A stretch of DNA of 33,111 nucleotides from Arsukibacterium sp. UBA3155 (GTDB lineage: Bacteria; Pseudomonadota; Gammaproteobacteria; Enterobacterales; Alteromonadaceae), in NCBI GenBank assembly GCA_002364615.1, contig DEYP01000005.1:1-33111 (forward strand), in the 5' to 3' direction. This document shows, in pieces, positions 25,782-33,071 of this stretch. A program made the position numbers and the translations under genes. The notes beneath the pieces are model-generated. The model searched no databases, was not told the origin of the DNA, and was given only the letters and a program-made list of their open reading frames with translations. Each line of letters starts with the position of its first letter. The first letter of the stretch is position 1.

Positions 25782-27638
25782 CTAATATTGACCAATAACC
25801 TGCTCCGGTAACTGCCAGTTACTGTGATACACCCTGTCATCAACAATAAAATAAATATCATCTTCCACCAGTACACTGCGAGCCCCCCAAGATAAGCCGT
25901 ATAAGCTGCTTTGGGTGGCAATTAACTCGCCGGTAATATCCATCGCACCATTGCTGTCAACTTCCAGGGTCAATAAACTCAGCTGCTCCCCCAATTCTGA
26001 TGAGTAGCGACTCAGCGGCAATGCCAGCCGGGTCACATTACCATGCTGCAATGTTGTCAGGCTGTGGTGCTGAAGCTCTAGCGGCGAATACTGCGCATTG
26101 AACACCAGTTCCTGTTGCACTACCGCATCGTTTGCACTGACATCAAACAAGGCTACTTTTGAACCCGCCGTTTCCCAAAGAGGAAATCCCTCAGCATTAA
26201 GTTCAATTTGCTGGCCCAGTCCCCACAATAGGTTTTCATTAATACTGTGCAGATAAGCGGAATACCCCGGAATTTCCAGCTCTCCAACTATGGCTGGCTG
26301 CAGTGGGTTGCTGATATCCAGGGTGTAAAGGGGATCAGTGCGCTCAAATGTCACGACATAGGCGCGATCTGCAACAAAACGAACGCCGTAAATATCTTCT
26401 CCTGGCTTGCCGATCACCTGATCTGGCTGCTGAGCGTTTGGAAGCCGGGCAACCACCTTCAGGCTGGTACCGTCCTGCTGCAAAGTAAGAAACTGATGTT
26501 GCAGCCCCGCTTCCGACCAGCGGCTGGTCAGCAGCATCAGGTGCTGTTGTTTTTCATACAACATAAAGGCGCTCTGGCTGCCGCCTATGTAACCCTCTAC
26601 TGCCCCGGTAGCCTGATAGCCAACTGATGCCTCATCCAGCGAAAACTTATGCAATACCGTTCTGACACTTTCTTCACCGCTGACTGAGCCATGCAGATAC
26701 AAATGCTCTGTCGACATGTAAATATCGGCTATCGAGGCAACGATACAACTGCTTTGGGTTTGATACGGCGCGCTGGTTGCAATACGGGTAACTACCACCA
26801 TCCTGCTGCTACCTTCGTTTGTCTGCATATCAGCCGGCAGATAACACTGTTGCGAGGCAATTAAAGGCTCAGTCGCAGCCTCGTTAAGTTGCCGTTTAGG
26901 CATTAGCTCAGTGAGATCAGTGTTTGTTAGCACCTGCATATTGTTCAGCTTGTCAGCCACGGTTGCTGCATGAGGCCGGAATCCCTCCACAGCCGGTGTA
27001 TAACGTGATACCAGCCACACAGCCTCTGCAGTGCGACGGCTGGCAATCAGCTGGCCATCGAACTGCATCCGGTAAACGTTATTGCCCTGTTCAAATACCT
27101 GAACAATGATCTGAGAACTGGCAGCATCCCAGCCGTAGGAAGAAAAGGGCTGGTAAGCGTAACCATTAATATCAGAGCCAACTACTGTTAATTGGTCGTC
27201 ACTGACATAAATGCCGTCTATATGTTGCAGCTCTGGTGAAAGTTCAACATCCTGCAGCGCACTAAGGCTACTGTCCTCATTACGTTGCCAGCGCTTAACA
27301 TAAGGCCTTGCGTCCTGATGCTGTACTCCGCTGACATACAACGTTTGTGCGGCAAATTTCACCCGGTCTGCCTCATCCACCCCCTGAGTAATTAAATTGG
27401 TGGTCGACACTAGCTCCGCTGGTGGTGGCGAGCCATTGCCAGCAAGAGGCACGTCAGCCTGAGCATACAAACCATTTTTTAAATAACTGGCCAGTGGCTG
27501 ACCGCTTACCCTGGTCAATGGTGCCGTGCTGGCACCAGCAACCGAAACCTGCCACAAGTTTGCACTTTCGTCCGTATCTGAACCATCACCGCACGCCACC
27601 AGCAACACACTGGCAGCCACTGCGCTTAGTACTCTCAT
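25782..27638 (-). CDS. Beta-propeller domain lipoprotein (PF09826-type)
   Basis: Predicted outer-envelope lipoprotein of 618 residues. The N-terminus MRVLSAVAASVLLVACGDG has a lipobox ending at Cys16. Residues 79-94 (TTNLITQGVDEADRVK) match the hallmark of the PF09826 secreted beta-propeller family, followed by repeated DISNPLQPAIVGELEIPGYS-like blades. Function of the family is not established. The frame is open to 27659, but of three nearby ATGs the one at 27638 has GAAAGGA about 8 nt upstream and gives a standard lipoprotein signal, so I chose it. It is upstream of the 1373-residue membrane protein in the same direction. A shared job at the envelope is possible but unproven. Confidence 0.85.
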   Translation of the reverse strand: MRVLSAVAASVLLVACGDGSDTDESANLWQVSVAGASTAPLTRVSGQPLASYLKNGLYAQADVPLAGNGSPPPAELVSTTNLITQGVDEADRVKFAAQTLYVSGVQHQDARPYVKRWQRNEDSSLSALQDVELSPELQHIDGIYVSDDQLTVVGSDINGYAYQPFSSYGWDAASSQIIVQVFEQGNNVYRMQFDGQLIASRRTAEAVWLVSRYTPAVEGFRPHAATVADKLNNMQVLTNTDLTELMPKRQLNEAATEPLIASQQCYLPADMQTNEGSSRMVVVTRIATSAPYQTQSSCIVASIADIYMSTEHLYLHGSVSGEESVRTVLHKFSLDEASVGYQATGAVEGYIGGSQSAFMLYEKQQHLMLLTSRWSEAGLQHQFLTLQQDGTSLKVVARLPNAQQPDQVIGKPGEDIYGVRFVADRAYVVTFERTDPLYTLDISNPLQPAIVGELEIPGYSAYLHSINENLLWGLGQQIELNAEGFPLWETAGSKVALFDVSANDAVVQQELVFNAQYSPLELQHHSLTTLQHGNVTRLALPLSRYSSELGEQLSLLTLEVDSNGAMDITGELIATQSSLYGLSWGARSVLVEDDIYFIVDDRVYHSNWQLPEQVIGQY

Positions 27639-27910
27639 TGTCAGCATCCTTTCAGGCATTTTAATAAAATATCAATCTAACCATAAGGTGAACATCAAGC
27701 TGTCTCTATTTGCGATTAACTGTATAAATTTGTAATTGTACCAGCTCAGCCTACTAATGAATTTTGCCGCAGTCAGATGCCACATTTGGCCTGAAGCAGC
27801 TTTGTAACTGGCAGAACAAGCGGCAGCGTGAATAACCTGCTCTGCGCTATTGCTTATTGACCTGACAACATGAATAATTTATTCCTTAAACCACAGACCA
27901 GGGAGATAGC

Positions 27911-28645
27911 ATGCTACTTAATTGCGATTTAGGCGAAAGCTACGGCAGCTGGACCATGGGCCTCGATAGTCAGGTAATGCCTTATATTGATCAGGCCAAC
28001 ATTGCCTGTGGTTTTCATGCTGGCGATCCCGATGTGATGCAGCGCACACTGCAACTGGCTAAACAGCATAATGTGGCCATTGGTGCCCACCCGGCCTATC
28101 CTGATTTAAATGGCTTTGGCCGGCGCAGCATGCATTGCTCGCACAACGAAATTATTAACTTAATGCATTATCAAATTGCCGCGCTGGACGGCATGGCGCA
28201 GTGCCAGGGTGTAAGCTTAAGCTACGTAAAACCACATGGTGCGCTGTATAACGATATGATGAGCAAACCTGCGGTCTGGCAGGCGGTAGTGCAGGCCATA
28301 GCCAGCTACCATAAACCCTTAAAACTGATGCTGCTGGCCGATAATAGCCGCCAGACTTATCAGCAACAGGCCGCTGAGTTAAAGGTGAAACTGTTGTTTG
28401 AAGCCTTTGCCGACAGGCGCTATACAGATGAGGGTAAGCTAACTCCGCGCAGCCAAAGCGGTGCGGTATTACATGATGCGGCAGTACTGGCTCAGGTGTC
28501 TGAATTACTTAACGATGGCAGCGTAACCACAGCCAGCGGCCAGCGCCTGGCGCTGCAAGCCGATACCCTTTGTGTGCATGGCGACAACCCGGCAGCGGTG
28601 GCACAGATGGCGCAAATTCGCCACCTATTGCAGGCAGTACGCTGA
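27911..28645 (+). CDS. pxpA: 5-oxoprolinase subunit A (LamB/YcsF family)
   Basis: Subunit of the ATP-dependent 5-oxoprolinase PxpABC, which opens the damage product 5-oxoproline to glutamate. The 244-residue product shows all LamB/YcsF signatures: NCDLGESYGSW, NIACGFHAGDPDVM, GAHPAYPDLNGFGRR, YVKPHGALYNDM and LCVHGDNPAAV. GGGAGA lies 4 nt before the ATG. It opens a tight rightward run with pxpB (2-nt gap), pxpC (4-nt overlap) and the DUF4392 gene (14-nt overlap), so one operon is very likely. The 272 bp upstream, towards the divergent lipoprotein gene, contain no other gene I can support. Confidence 0.95.
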   Translation: MLLNCDLGESYGSWTMGLDSQVMPYIDQANIACGFHAGDPDVMQRTLQLAKQHNVAIGAHPAYPDLNGFGRRSMHCSHNEIINLMHYQIAALDGMAQCQGVSLSYVKPHGALYNDMMSKPAVWQAVVQAIASYHKPLKLMLLADNSRQTYQQQAAELKVKLLFEAFADRRYTDEGKLTPRSQSGAVLHDAAVLAQVSELLNDGSVTTASGQRLALQADTLCVHGDNPAAVAQMAQIRHLLQAVR

Positions 28646-28647
28646 GC

Positions 28648-29334
28648 ATGTCGCTATACCGTCTTACCCTGGCCAGCGAAAACGCGGTTATGGTGTATTT
28701 TGAGCAAAAAATGGCCGCAGATATTGCCGGTTTAGTGCAGCAGGCCATGCCGCTTATTCGCCAGGCACTGGGCCAGCACTTAGTCGAACTGCTGCCCTCT
28801 TATGCCTCGGTACTGGTAGTATTTAACCCGTTTAGTTGTGATCATTTCGCCGTTAACGCTCTGCTTAACAAGGCACTTGCCGCGCTTAGCCCTAATACGT
28901 CTGCCAGTGGCAGGCGTATTGAGCTACCGGTCTATTACAGCGAGCAAAGCGGGCCCGATTTAGCCCTTATTGCCAAAACCAAACAGCTGACAATTGATGA
29001 AGTCATTAAACTGCACCAACAGCAGCTGTATCGGGTCTATGCCATTGGCTTTGCCCCGGGTTTTGCTTACTTAGGTGAAGTGGCAGAACAACTGGCCATG
29101 CCCCGCCTTGCCTCGCCGCGCGCAAAAGTGCCGCGTGGGGCGGTAGCGATTGCCGATAGGCAAACCGCGGTTTACCCGGCTGTATCGCCCGGTGGCTGGA
29201 ATATTATTGGCCTTTGCCCTACCCCAATGTTTCAGCCGGATAACGACCCCGCCATGCCGGTGGCCGTTGGCGATGAAGTGCAATTTGTGGCCATTAGCAA
29301 AGCCGAGTTTTTGCAATTGGGTGGCGAGCTATGA
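28648..29334 (+). CDS. pxpB: 5-oxoprolinase subunit B (KipI family)
   Basis: PxpB partner of the 5-oxoprolinase complex; homologue of the B. subtilis KipI protein. The 228-residue product has the conserved GFAPGFAYLGE and the segment RAKVPRGAVAIADRQTAVYP followed by SPGGWNIIG. The frame is open back to 28570, inside pxpA, but ATG 28648, 2 nt after the pxpA stop, begins the family N-terminus MSLYRLTLASENAVMVYF. Its stop overlaps the pxpC start as ATGA, indicating coupled translation and probably equal subunit amounts. Confidence 0.94.
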   Translation: MSLYRLTLASENAVMVYFEQKMAADIAGLVQQAMPLIRQALGQHLVELLPSYASVLVVFNPFSCDHFAVNALLNKALAALSPNTSASGRRIELPVYYSEQSGPDLALIAKTKQLTIDEVIKLHQQQLYRVYAIGFAPGFAYLGEVAEQLAMPRLASPRAKVPRGAVAIADRQTAVYPAVSPGGWNIIGLCPTPMFQPDNDPAMPVAVGDEVQFVAISKAEFLQLGGEL

Positions 29335-30395
29335 GCCATTTTGAAGTGGACTATTTTGAAGTGGGCTATTTTGAAGTGCTTAGCCCCGGCGTTCATAGCC
29401 TTATTCAGGATCAGGGCCGCTTTGGCCAGGGCGCACTGGGCTTAACCAACGGCGGGCCGCTCGACGCTAGCTCGGCGCACTGGGCGAATGCCCTGGTAGG
29501 TAATGGTGCGAATGCCCTGGTTGGTAATAGTGCGAATGCCCTGGTTGGCAATAACCCTAATGCCAGTTTAATTGAGTGCAGCATTGGCGGCTTGCAGTTA
29601 AAGGTTCATTGCAGTTCCAACCTGTGCGTTACCGGTGCCAGCCTTGCCCTTACCATTAATGGTAAAGCAAAAACACTGTGGCAAAGCCATCCTGTGCAGG
29701 CGGGCGATGTTATCGAACTGGGCATGGTAAGCCAAGGCCTGCGCGCTTACTTGGCCGTTGCCGGTGGTTTTCAAATCGCCCCACATTTTGGCAGTACCGC
29801 TACCGTTGTGCGCGAGGGCATTGGCGGCCTTAACCAAAACGGCGCTAAGCTGCAACCGGGCGACAAACTGCCACTGCGGGCCAGCGCACCGTTAGCGCCA
29901 CGGCAATTTGCTAACGCCATGCAACCTGATTTTGATTTTAGCAAAGGCCTTAGCCTGCGACTTGTTGAAGGCTACCAGCAGCCATTATTCAGTAGCGTGG
30001 CGCGCCAGCGGTTTTATCTTAATCACTACACCGTGACCCCAAAAGCCGACCGGATGGGCGTTAAACTCAGCGGCCCAGCCATTGAATGCACCAGCCAGAG
30101 CCTACTTTCTGAGGGCATTTGCTACGGTGCCGTGCAAATTCCGCCCGACGGCCAACCCATTGTGCTGCTAAACGACCGGCAAACGCTGGGCGGCTACCCG
30201 AAAATTGGCAGCGTGTTGTCGCTCGATTGCTGGAAGCTGGCACAGGCACCGGCCGGCACCGTGCTAAGCTTTGAAAAAATTGACCCGCAGCAGGCCCACA
30301 ATGCGTTGCTGCTGGCCCGGGCCTATGATGCAAGGCTATTGGCAGAAATTAACTCGCGTTGCAGCAGCGCTGGAGCAGATCATGACAACACCTGA
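29331..30395 (+). CDS. pxpC: 5-oxoprolinase subunit C (KipA / carboxyltransferase-like)
   Basis: PxpC subunit, homologous to biotin-dependent carboxyltransferase domains; with PxpA and PxpB it hydrolyses 5-oxoproline using ATP. The 354 residues include SPGVHSLIQDQGRFGQGALG, TNGGPLD, DRMGVKLSGP and CYGAVQIPPDGQPIVLLNDR with LGGYPKIG, all family hallmarks. Two in-frame expansions are unusual: a YFEV triplication at residues 3-17 and an ANALVGN triplication at about 52-75, where relatives have a single copy. The catalytic segments are untouched, so function is probably kept. The 3' end overlaps the next gene by 14 nt. Confidence 0.94.
   Translation: MSHFEVDYFEVGYFEVLSPGVHSLIQDQGRFGQGALGLTNGGPLDASSAHWANALVGNGANALVGNSANALVGNNPNASLIECSIGGLQLKVHCSSNLCVTGASLALTINGKAKTLWQSHPVQAGDVIELGMVSQGLRAYLAVAGGFQIAPHFGSTATVVREGIGGLNQNGAKLQPGDKLPLRASAPLAPRQFANAMQPDFDFSKGLSLRLVEGYQQPLFSSVARQRFYLNHYTVTPKADRMGVKLSGPAIECTSQSLLSEGICYGAVQIPPDGQPIVLLNDRQTLGGYPKIGSVLSLDCWKLAQAPAGTVLSFEKIDPQQAHNALLLARAYDARLLAEINSRCSSAGADHDNT
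29337..29381 (+). repeat. 15-bp tandem repeat, three units, in pxpC 5' end
   Basis: Three 15-bp units (29337-29351, 29352-29366, 29367-29381) sharing ATTTTGAAGTG encode HFEVD, YFEVG and YFEVL. The family N-terminus normally has one such strand. Confidence 0.85.
29484..29555 (+). repeat. 24-bp tandem repeat, three units, in pxpC
   Basis: Three 24-bp units (29484-29507, 29508-29531, 29532-29555) sharing GCGAATGCCCTGGT encode ANALVGNG, ANALVGNS and ANALVGNN. The copies differ by only a few bases, implying recent slippage or unequal crossover that kept the frame. Confidence 0.9.
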
Positions 30396-31221
30396 TTTAC
30401 CCGCGCTAAGCCAGCAGATAGAACAACTCCTGGTAGCGCGCAATTTACGCGGCATGCAACTGCTGCAACAACAGCTTCGTCCGGGTTATATCCTGCGAGC
30501 CGCCAGGCTGATTAACCAATGCCAGGGCACGGTATTAATTGGCACCGGTTTTCCGGTACTCGACACCTTTGAAACCGACGGCCCGGTTGGCGCTATTGCG
30601 TTGTACCAGCTGTTAGAGCAGTTAGGCGCCAGGCCAATACTGGTAAGCGGCAACCCGCTCTGTTCAGTGTTAGCCAGCCGTTACCGTACCTGGCAAATCA
30701 GTGTTAATCAGCAGCAGAATCTGCCGGCTATTGCCAGTCAGGCACTGGCTGAGCTGCAACCGCAGCTGGTGATTTCGATAGAGCGCCCCGGCTTTACCGC
30801 AAATAGCCGCTACGCCAATATGCGCGGTGAAGATATTACCGAGCGCTGCGCCAGTTTCGACCACTTTTTAAGTTTGGCCAGTTGCCCCACTATTGGTATT
30901 GGTGACGGCGGCAACGAAATAGGTATGGGCAATATGGCGGCATTTTTAGGTCAGCTGAATATTACCCCGGCCGTCACAGAATGTGACGAACTGCTGGTAG
31001 CCGACGTGTCTAACTGGGCCGCCTGGGGTATTATTGCCATGGTGTCAGTGTTGCAGGGTCGTGATTTACTGACCGGTGCAGACCCGCTGCAGATCCTTAA
31101 GTTTTTATCGGCCCACGGCAGTGTCGATGGGGTTACCCGGTTAAATACCTTAACCGAAGATGGTTTGCCCTATACCGAAGGCGAGCAGCTGATTAGAGAA
31201 CTTAAATTACTAACGAAATGA
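30382..31221 (+). CDS. DUF4392 protein (D-glutamate cyclase C-terminal-type)
   Basis: Predicted cytoplasmic protein of 279 residues in the family that forms the C-terminal half of vertebrate DGLUCY (D-glutamate cyclase). Signatures are VLIGTGFPVLDTFETDGPVG, ERPGFTANSRYANMRGEDIT and IGIGDGGNEIGMGNM, with acidic and glycine-rich stretches likely to form the active site. The frame is open back to 30271, but ATG 30382 has GGAG 6 nt upstream and lies 14 nt before the pxpC stop, so the gene is translationally coupled to the oxoprolinase operon. This placement, next to an enzyme that consumes 5-oxoproline and before a D-amino-acid aminotransferase, supports a role in D-Glu/5-oxoproline interconversion. 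The activity itself is inferred. Confidence 0.9.
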   Translation: MTTPDLPALSQQIEQLLVARNLRGMQLLQQQLRPGYILRAARLINQCQGTVLIGTGFPVLDTFETDGPVGAIALYQLLEQLGARPILVSGNPLCSVLASRYRTWQISVNQQQNLPAIASQALAELQPQLVISIERPGFTANSRYANMRGEDITERCASFDHFLSLASCPTIGIGDGGNEIGMGNMAAFLGQLNITPAVTECDELLVADVSNWAAWGIIAMVSVLQGRDLLTGADPLQILKFLSAHGSVDGVTRLNTLTEDGLPYTEGEQLIRELKLLTK

Positions 31222-31449
31222 GAGTCGGTGTAACAGCCGAACCGATATACCCACACCAACACGCCGTGAATACGTCCCTGTAGGCTCGGTTATGAACTTC
31301 ATCCATGAAGTTCACCCTGGCGGGCCAGCGGAGCTGTTCAAATTCGTTCCTGACGAATTTGTCCCGCAAATCCAGGGCTTCAACGGTTGGTTTAGGGTAC
31401 ATCGATTCTGCTTTACGAATTTCTGAGTAGCATCTTAAAGAGAACTTCA
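31222..31449. repeat. Intergenic stretch with consecutive palindromic hairpins (REP/MITE-like)
   Basis: No gene is supported here. Two perfect inverted repeats stand out: GAACTTCAT/ATGAAGTTC (31294-31302/31305-31313) and CAAATTCGT/ACGAATTTG (31339-31347/31353-31361). A third related but decayed unit lies around 31264-31290. All three centres share C-A/G-T-C/T-C-A/C-T-G (31273, 31300, 31345). The pattern is that of a dispersed palindromic repeat inserted between DUF4392 and the aminotransferase. An 84-codon leftward frame spans it but does not look coding. Confidence 0.6.
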
Positions 31450-32322
31450 ATGACAACAGTGTATTTAAATGGCCAGTTTATGCCGGCAAGCGAGGCCAAA
31501 ATTTCGCCAATGGATCGCGGTTTTTTATTTGGCGACGGCATTTACGAAGTTATTCCCAGCTACCATGGCCGTTTTGTCGGTTTCAAACCACACATTGCCC
31601 GTATGCAAGATGGCTTAAGCCAGCTGTCGATAGACCCGGCGCTACACCTGGCCGACTGGCAAAGCATTTGTCAACGCCTGCTAAGCGATAACCGCAATAC
31701 AAATGGCGATAATCAGGCAGTCTATATTCAGGTAAGCCGCGGTACCGACAGCAAACGCAACCATGCATTCCCTGCCAATATCAAAGCCACGGTGTTTGCC
31801 TATGCCTTCCCTATTGCGCCCGAGCCCATCGCCGATAAAAGCAAAGCTACAACGTTTAACGTGGTAACGGGGCAAGACTTACGCTGGCAGCGCTGCCATA
31901 TTAAATCCACCTCGCTGCTGGGCAATGTATTACATTATCAACAAGGCTACGCCAGCGGTGCCCAGGAAATACTGCTGTTCGATAAAGACGCTAACCTAAC
32001 CGAAGGCGCTGCAGTAAATGTGTTTGTAATTAAAAACGGCGTTATCGCCACCCCGCCGCTAACAAATAAGTTATTGCCGGGTATTACCCGTTTATTGCTG
32101 TTAGATATTTTGCGCAAACACAGCAGCATTACAGTGGAAGAGCGTGATATTTCCGAGCAAGAAGTATTCGCCGCCGACGAAATATGGCTTACCAGCTCCA
32201 GCAAAGAAATTGCGCCAGTACTTAAAGTTAACGAGCATACCGTGGGTAATGGCGAAGTCGGCGATGTCTGGCTTGCTGCGCAAAAGCTGTTTAGCCAGCA
32301 CAAGTATGATGAACTTGTCTGA
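31450..32322 (+). CDS. dat: D-amino-acid aminotransferase (class IV PLP)
   Basis: PLP-dependent transaminase interconverting D-alanine plus 2-oxoglutarate with pyruvate plus D-glutamate; other D-amino acids usually also serve. The 290-residue product has the fold-type IV N-terminus (SPMDRGFLFGDGIYEVIP), the PLP lysine K152 in WQRCHIKSTSLLGNVL, and TEGAAVNVF with E185. R103 and H105 in the RNHAFP motif match the D-amino-acid transaminase residues that bind the substrate carboxylate, separating it from branched-chain aminotransferases. It is separated from DUF4392 by a 228-bp hairpin-rich gap, so it may have its own promoter. It could supply D-Glu for peptidoglycan or feed a D-Glu cyclase. Confidence 0.9.
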   Translation: MTTVYLNGQFMPASEAKISPMDRGFLFGDGIYEVIPSYHGRFVGFKPHIARMQDGLSQLSIDPALHLADWQSICQRLLSDNRNTNGDNQAVYIQVSRGTDSKRNHAFPANIKATVFAYAFPIAPEPIADKSKATTFNVVTGQDLRWQRCHIKSTSLLGNVLHYQQGYASGAQEILLFDKDANLTEGAAVNVFVIKNGVIATPPLTNKLLPGITRLLLLDILRKHSSITVEERDISEQEVFAADEIWLTSSSKEIAPVLKVNEHTVGNGEVGDVWLAAQKLFSQHKYDELV

Positions 32323-32375
32323 TTTGACAAAGTCTCAATTGAGATACAAACTAAGCCAGTAATTAAATCAGACAA
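32315..32375. promoter_or_regulatory. Promoter with nested palindromes upstream of the RelB/RelE-type operon
   Basis: TTGTCTGATTT (32315-32325) and AAATCAGACAA (32365-32375) are an 11-bp perfect inverted repeat. Between them are a consensus -35 TTGACA (32324-32329), a 12-bp palindrome TCTCAATTGAGA (32333-32344) and a -10-like TACAAA (32345-32350, short 15-bp spacer). The left arm includes the dat stop codon. RelB/DinJ antitoxins repress their own promoters through palindromes, so this is the probable operator. Confidence 0.55.
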
Positions 32376-32390
32376 AAACAGGTGAATTCA

Positions 32391-32684
32391 ATGACGACAT
32401 CAATGATACATGTCAGGGTAGATACCGAATTAAAAGCAGATGCCGCTGCTAAGCTGGCAGACGTTGGGTTAACCGTATCAGATGCTGTTCGTATTTTACT
32501 CACCCGCATCTCAAAAGAAGGTGGTTTACCTGCTGGCCTGGTCGCTGATGCAAGCGCCTATGATGCTTGGTTTAAAGCCAAAGTACATGAAGCTTTGAAT
32601 GATCCTGCAGAGGCGTTACCGCATGCAGATGTCATGAATGACATTCAGACATTAATAAATCGCAAACGAAATGCGCAAGCTTAA
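32391..32684 (+). CDS. RelB/DinJ-family antitoxin
   Basis: Antitoxin and autorepressor of a type II toxin-antitoxin pair. The 97-residue product starts with a ribbon-helix-helix domain: MIHVRVDTELKADAAAKLAD, then GLTVSDAVRILLTRIS and GGLPAGLV, the DinJ/RelB signature. The acidic C-terminal half should wrap and neutralise the toxin. A GTG at 32382 is in frame, but it overlaps the AGGTGA Shine-Dalgarno used by ATG 32391. The 3' end overlaps the toxin gene by 14 nt. Confidence 0.9.
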   Translation: MTTSMIHVRVDTELKADAAAKLADVGLTVSDAVRILLTRISKEGGLPAGLVADASAYDAWFKAKVHEALNDPAEALPHADVMNDIQTLINRKRNAQA

Positions 32685-32946
32685 CTGGAAACCAACGGCC
32701 AAGGCAGACCTCTTTGCCATTCTGGAATTTATTGCTGAAGATAATATTAATGCCGCTCAGCAGCTAAAAGATCTTATTGAAACTAAAACAGTCGCACTTC
32801 AAACTCAACCTGAGCTCTACCGCAGTGGTAGGGTAGAAGGGACCCGCGAGATGGTCGTTCATCCAAACTATATTGTTATTTATACAGCATCAGATACTGA
32901 AGTTTTAATTTTAAGAGTATTGCACGCAGCTCAGCAGTGGCCTTAG
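32671..32946 (+). CDS. RelE/ParE-family toxin
   Basis: Probable type II toxin of 91 residues, translated with a 14-nt overlap after its antitoxin. The N-terminal helices (KLNWKPTAKADLFAILEFIA), PELYRSGRVEGTREMVVHPNYIVIYTA and the C-terminal ILRVLHAAQQWP match the RelE/ParE superfamily. ParE members target gyrase and RelE members cleave ribosome-bound mRNA. The VLHAAQQWP tail and YIVIY strand favour a ParE-like fold, while the antitoxin is RelB/DinJ-like, so the target is left open. The gene looks intact. Confidence 0.9.
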   Translation: MRKLNWKPTAKADLFAILEFIAEDNINAAQQLKDLIETKTVALQTQPELYRSGRVEGTREMVVHPNYIVIYTASDTEVLILRVLHAAQQWP

Positions 32947-32991
32947 ATCCAGAGTATTAGTATACCAACTGTAACTAGTATTCGCTTCTCA

Positions 32992-33071
32992 CCAAATCTC
33001 CCCCCCTTCTTTGTCAAAGAGGGGAACTAACCCGTCCCACTTTAGCAAAGGGGGACTACAGGGGGATTTGG
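32992..33071. mobile_element. MITE-like palindromic element
   Basis: An 80-bp element bounded by CCAAATC(T)CCCCC at 32992 and GGGGGATTTGG ending at 33071, inverted repeats differing by one base insertion. Two internal hairpins (about 33003-33025 and 33034-33055) carry short CAAAG/CTTTG stems with C-runs and G-runs. No coding capacity. It lies 45 bp after the toxin stop, at the outer side of the toxin-antitoxin pair. Similar C-rich/G-rich palindromes are dispersed in many proteobacteria. Confidence 0.6.

Noticed and set aside
31202-31456. 84-codon leftward frame across the DUF4392-dat gap
   Set aside because: It spans the hairpin-rich repeat and overlaps both neighbours. It is the kind of spurious frame that palindromic repeats create.
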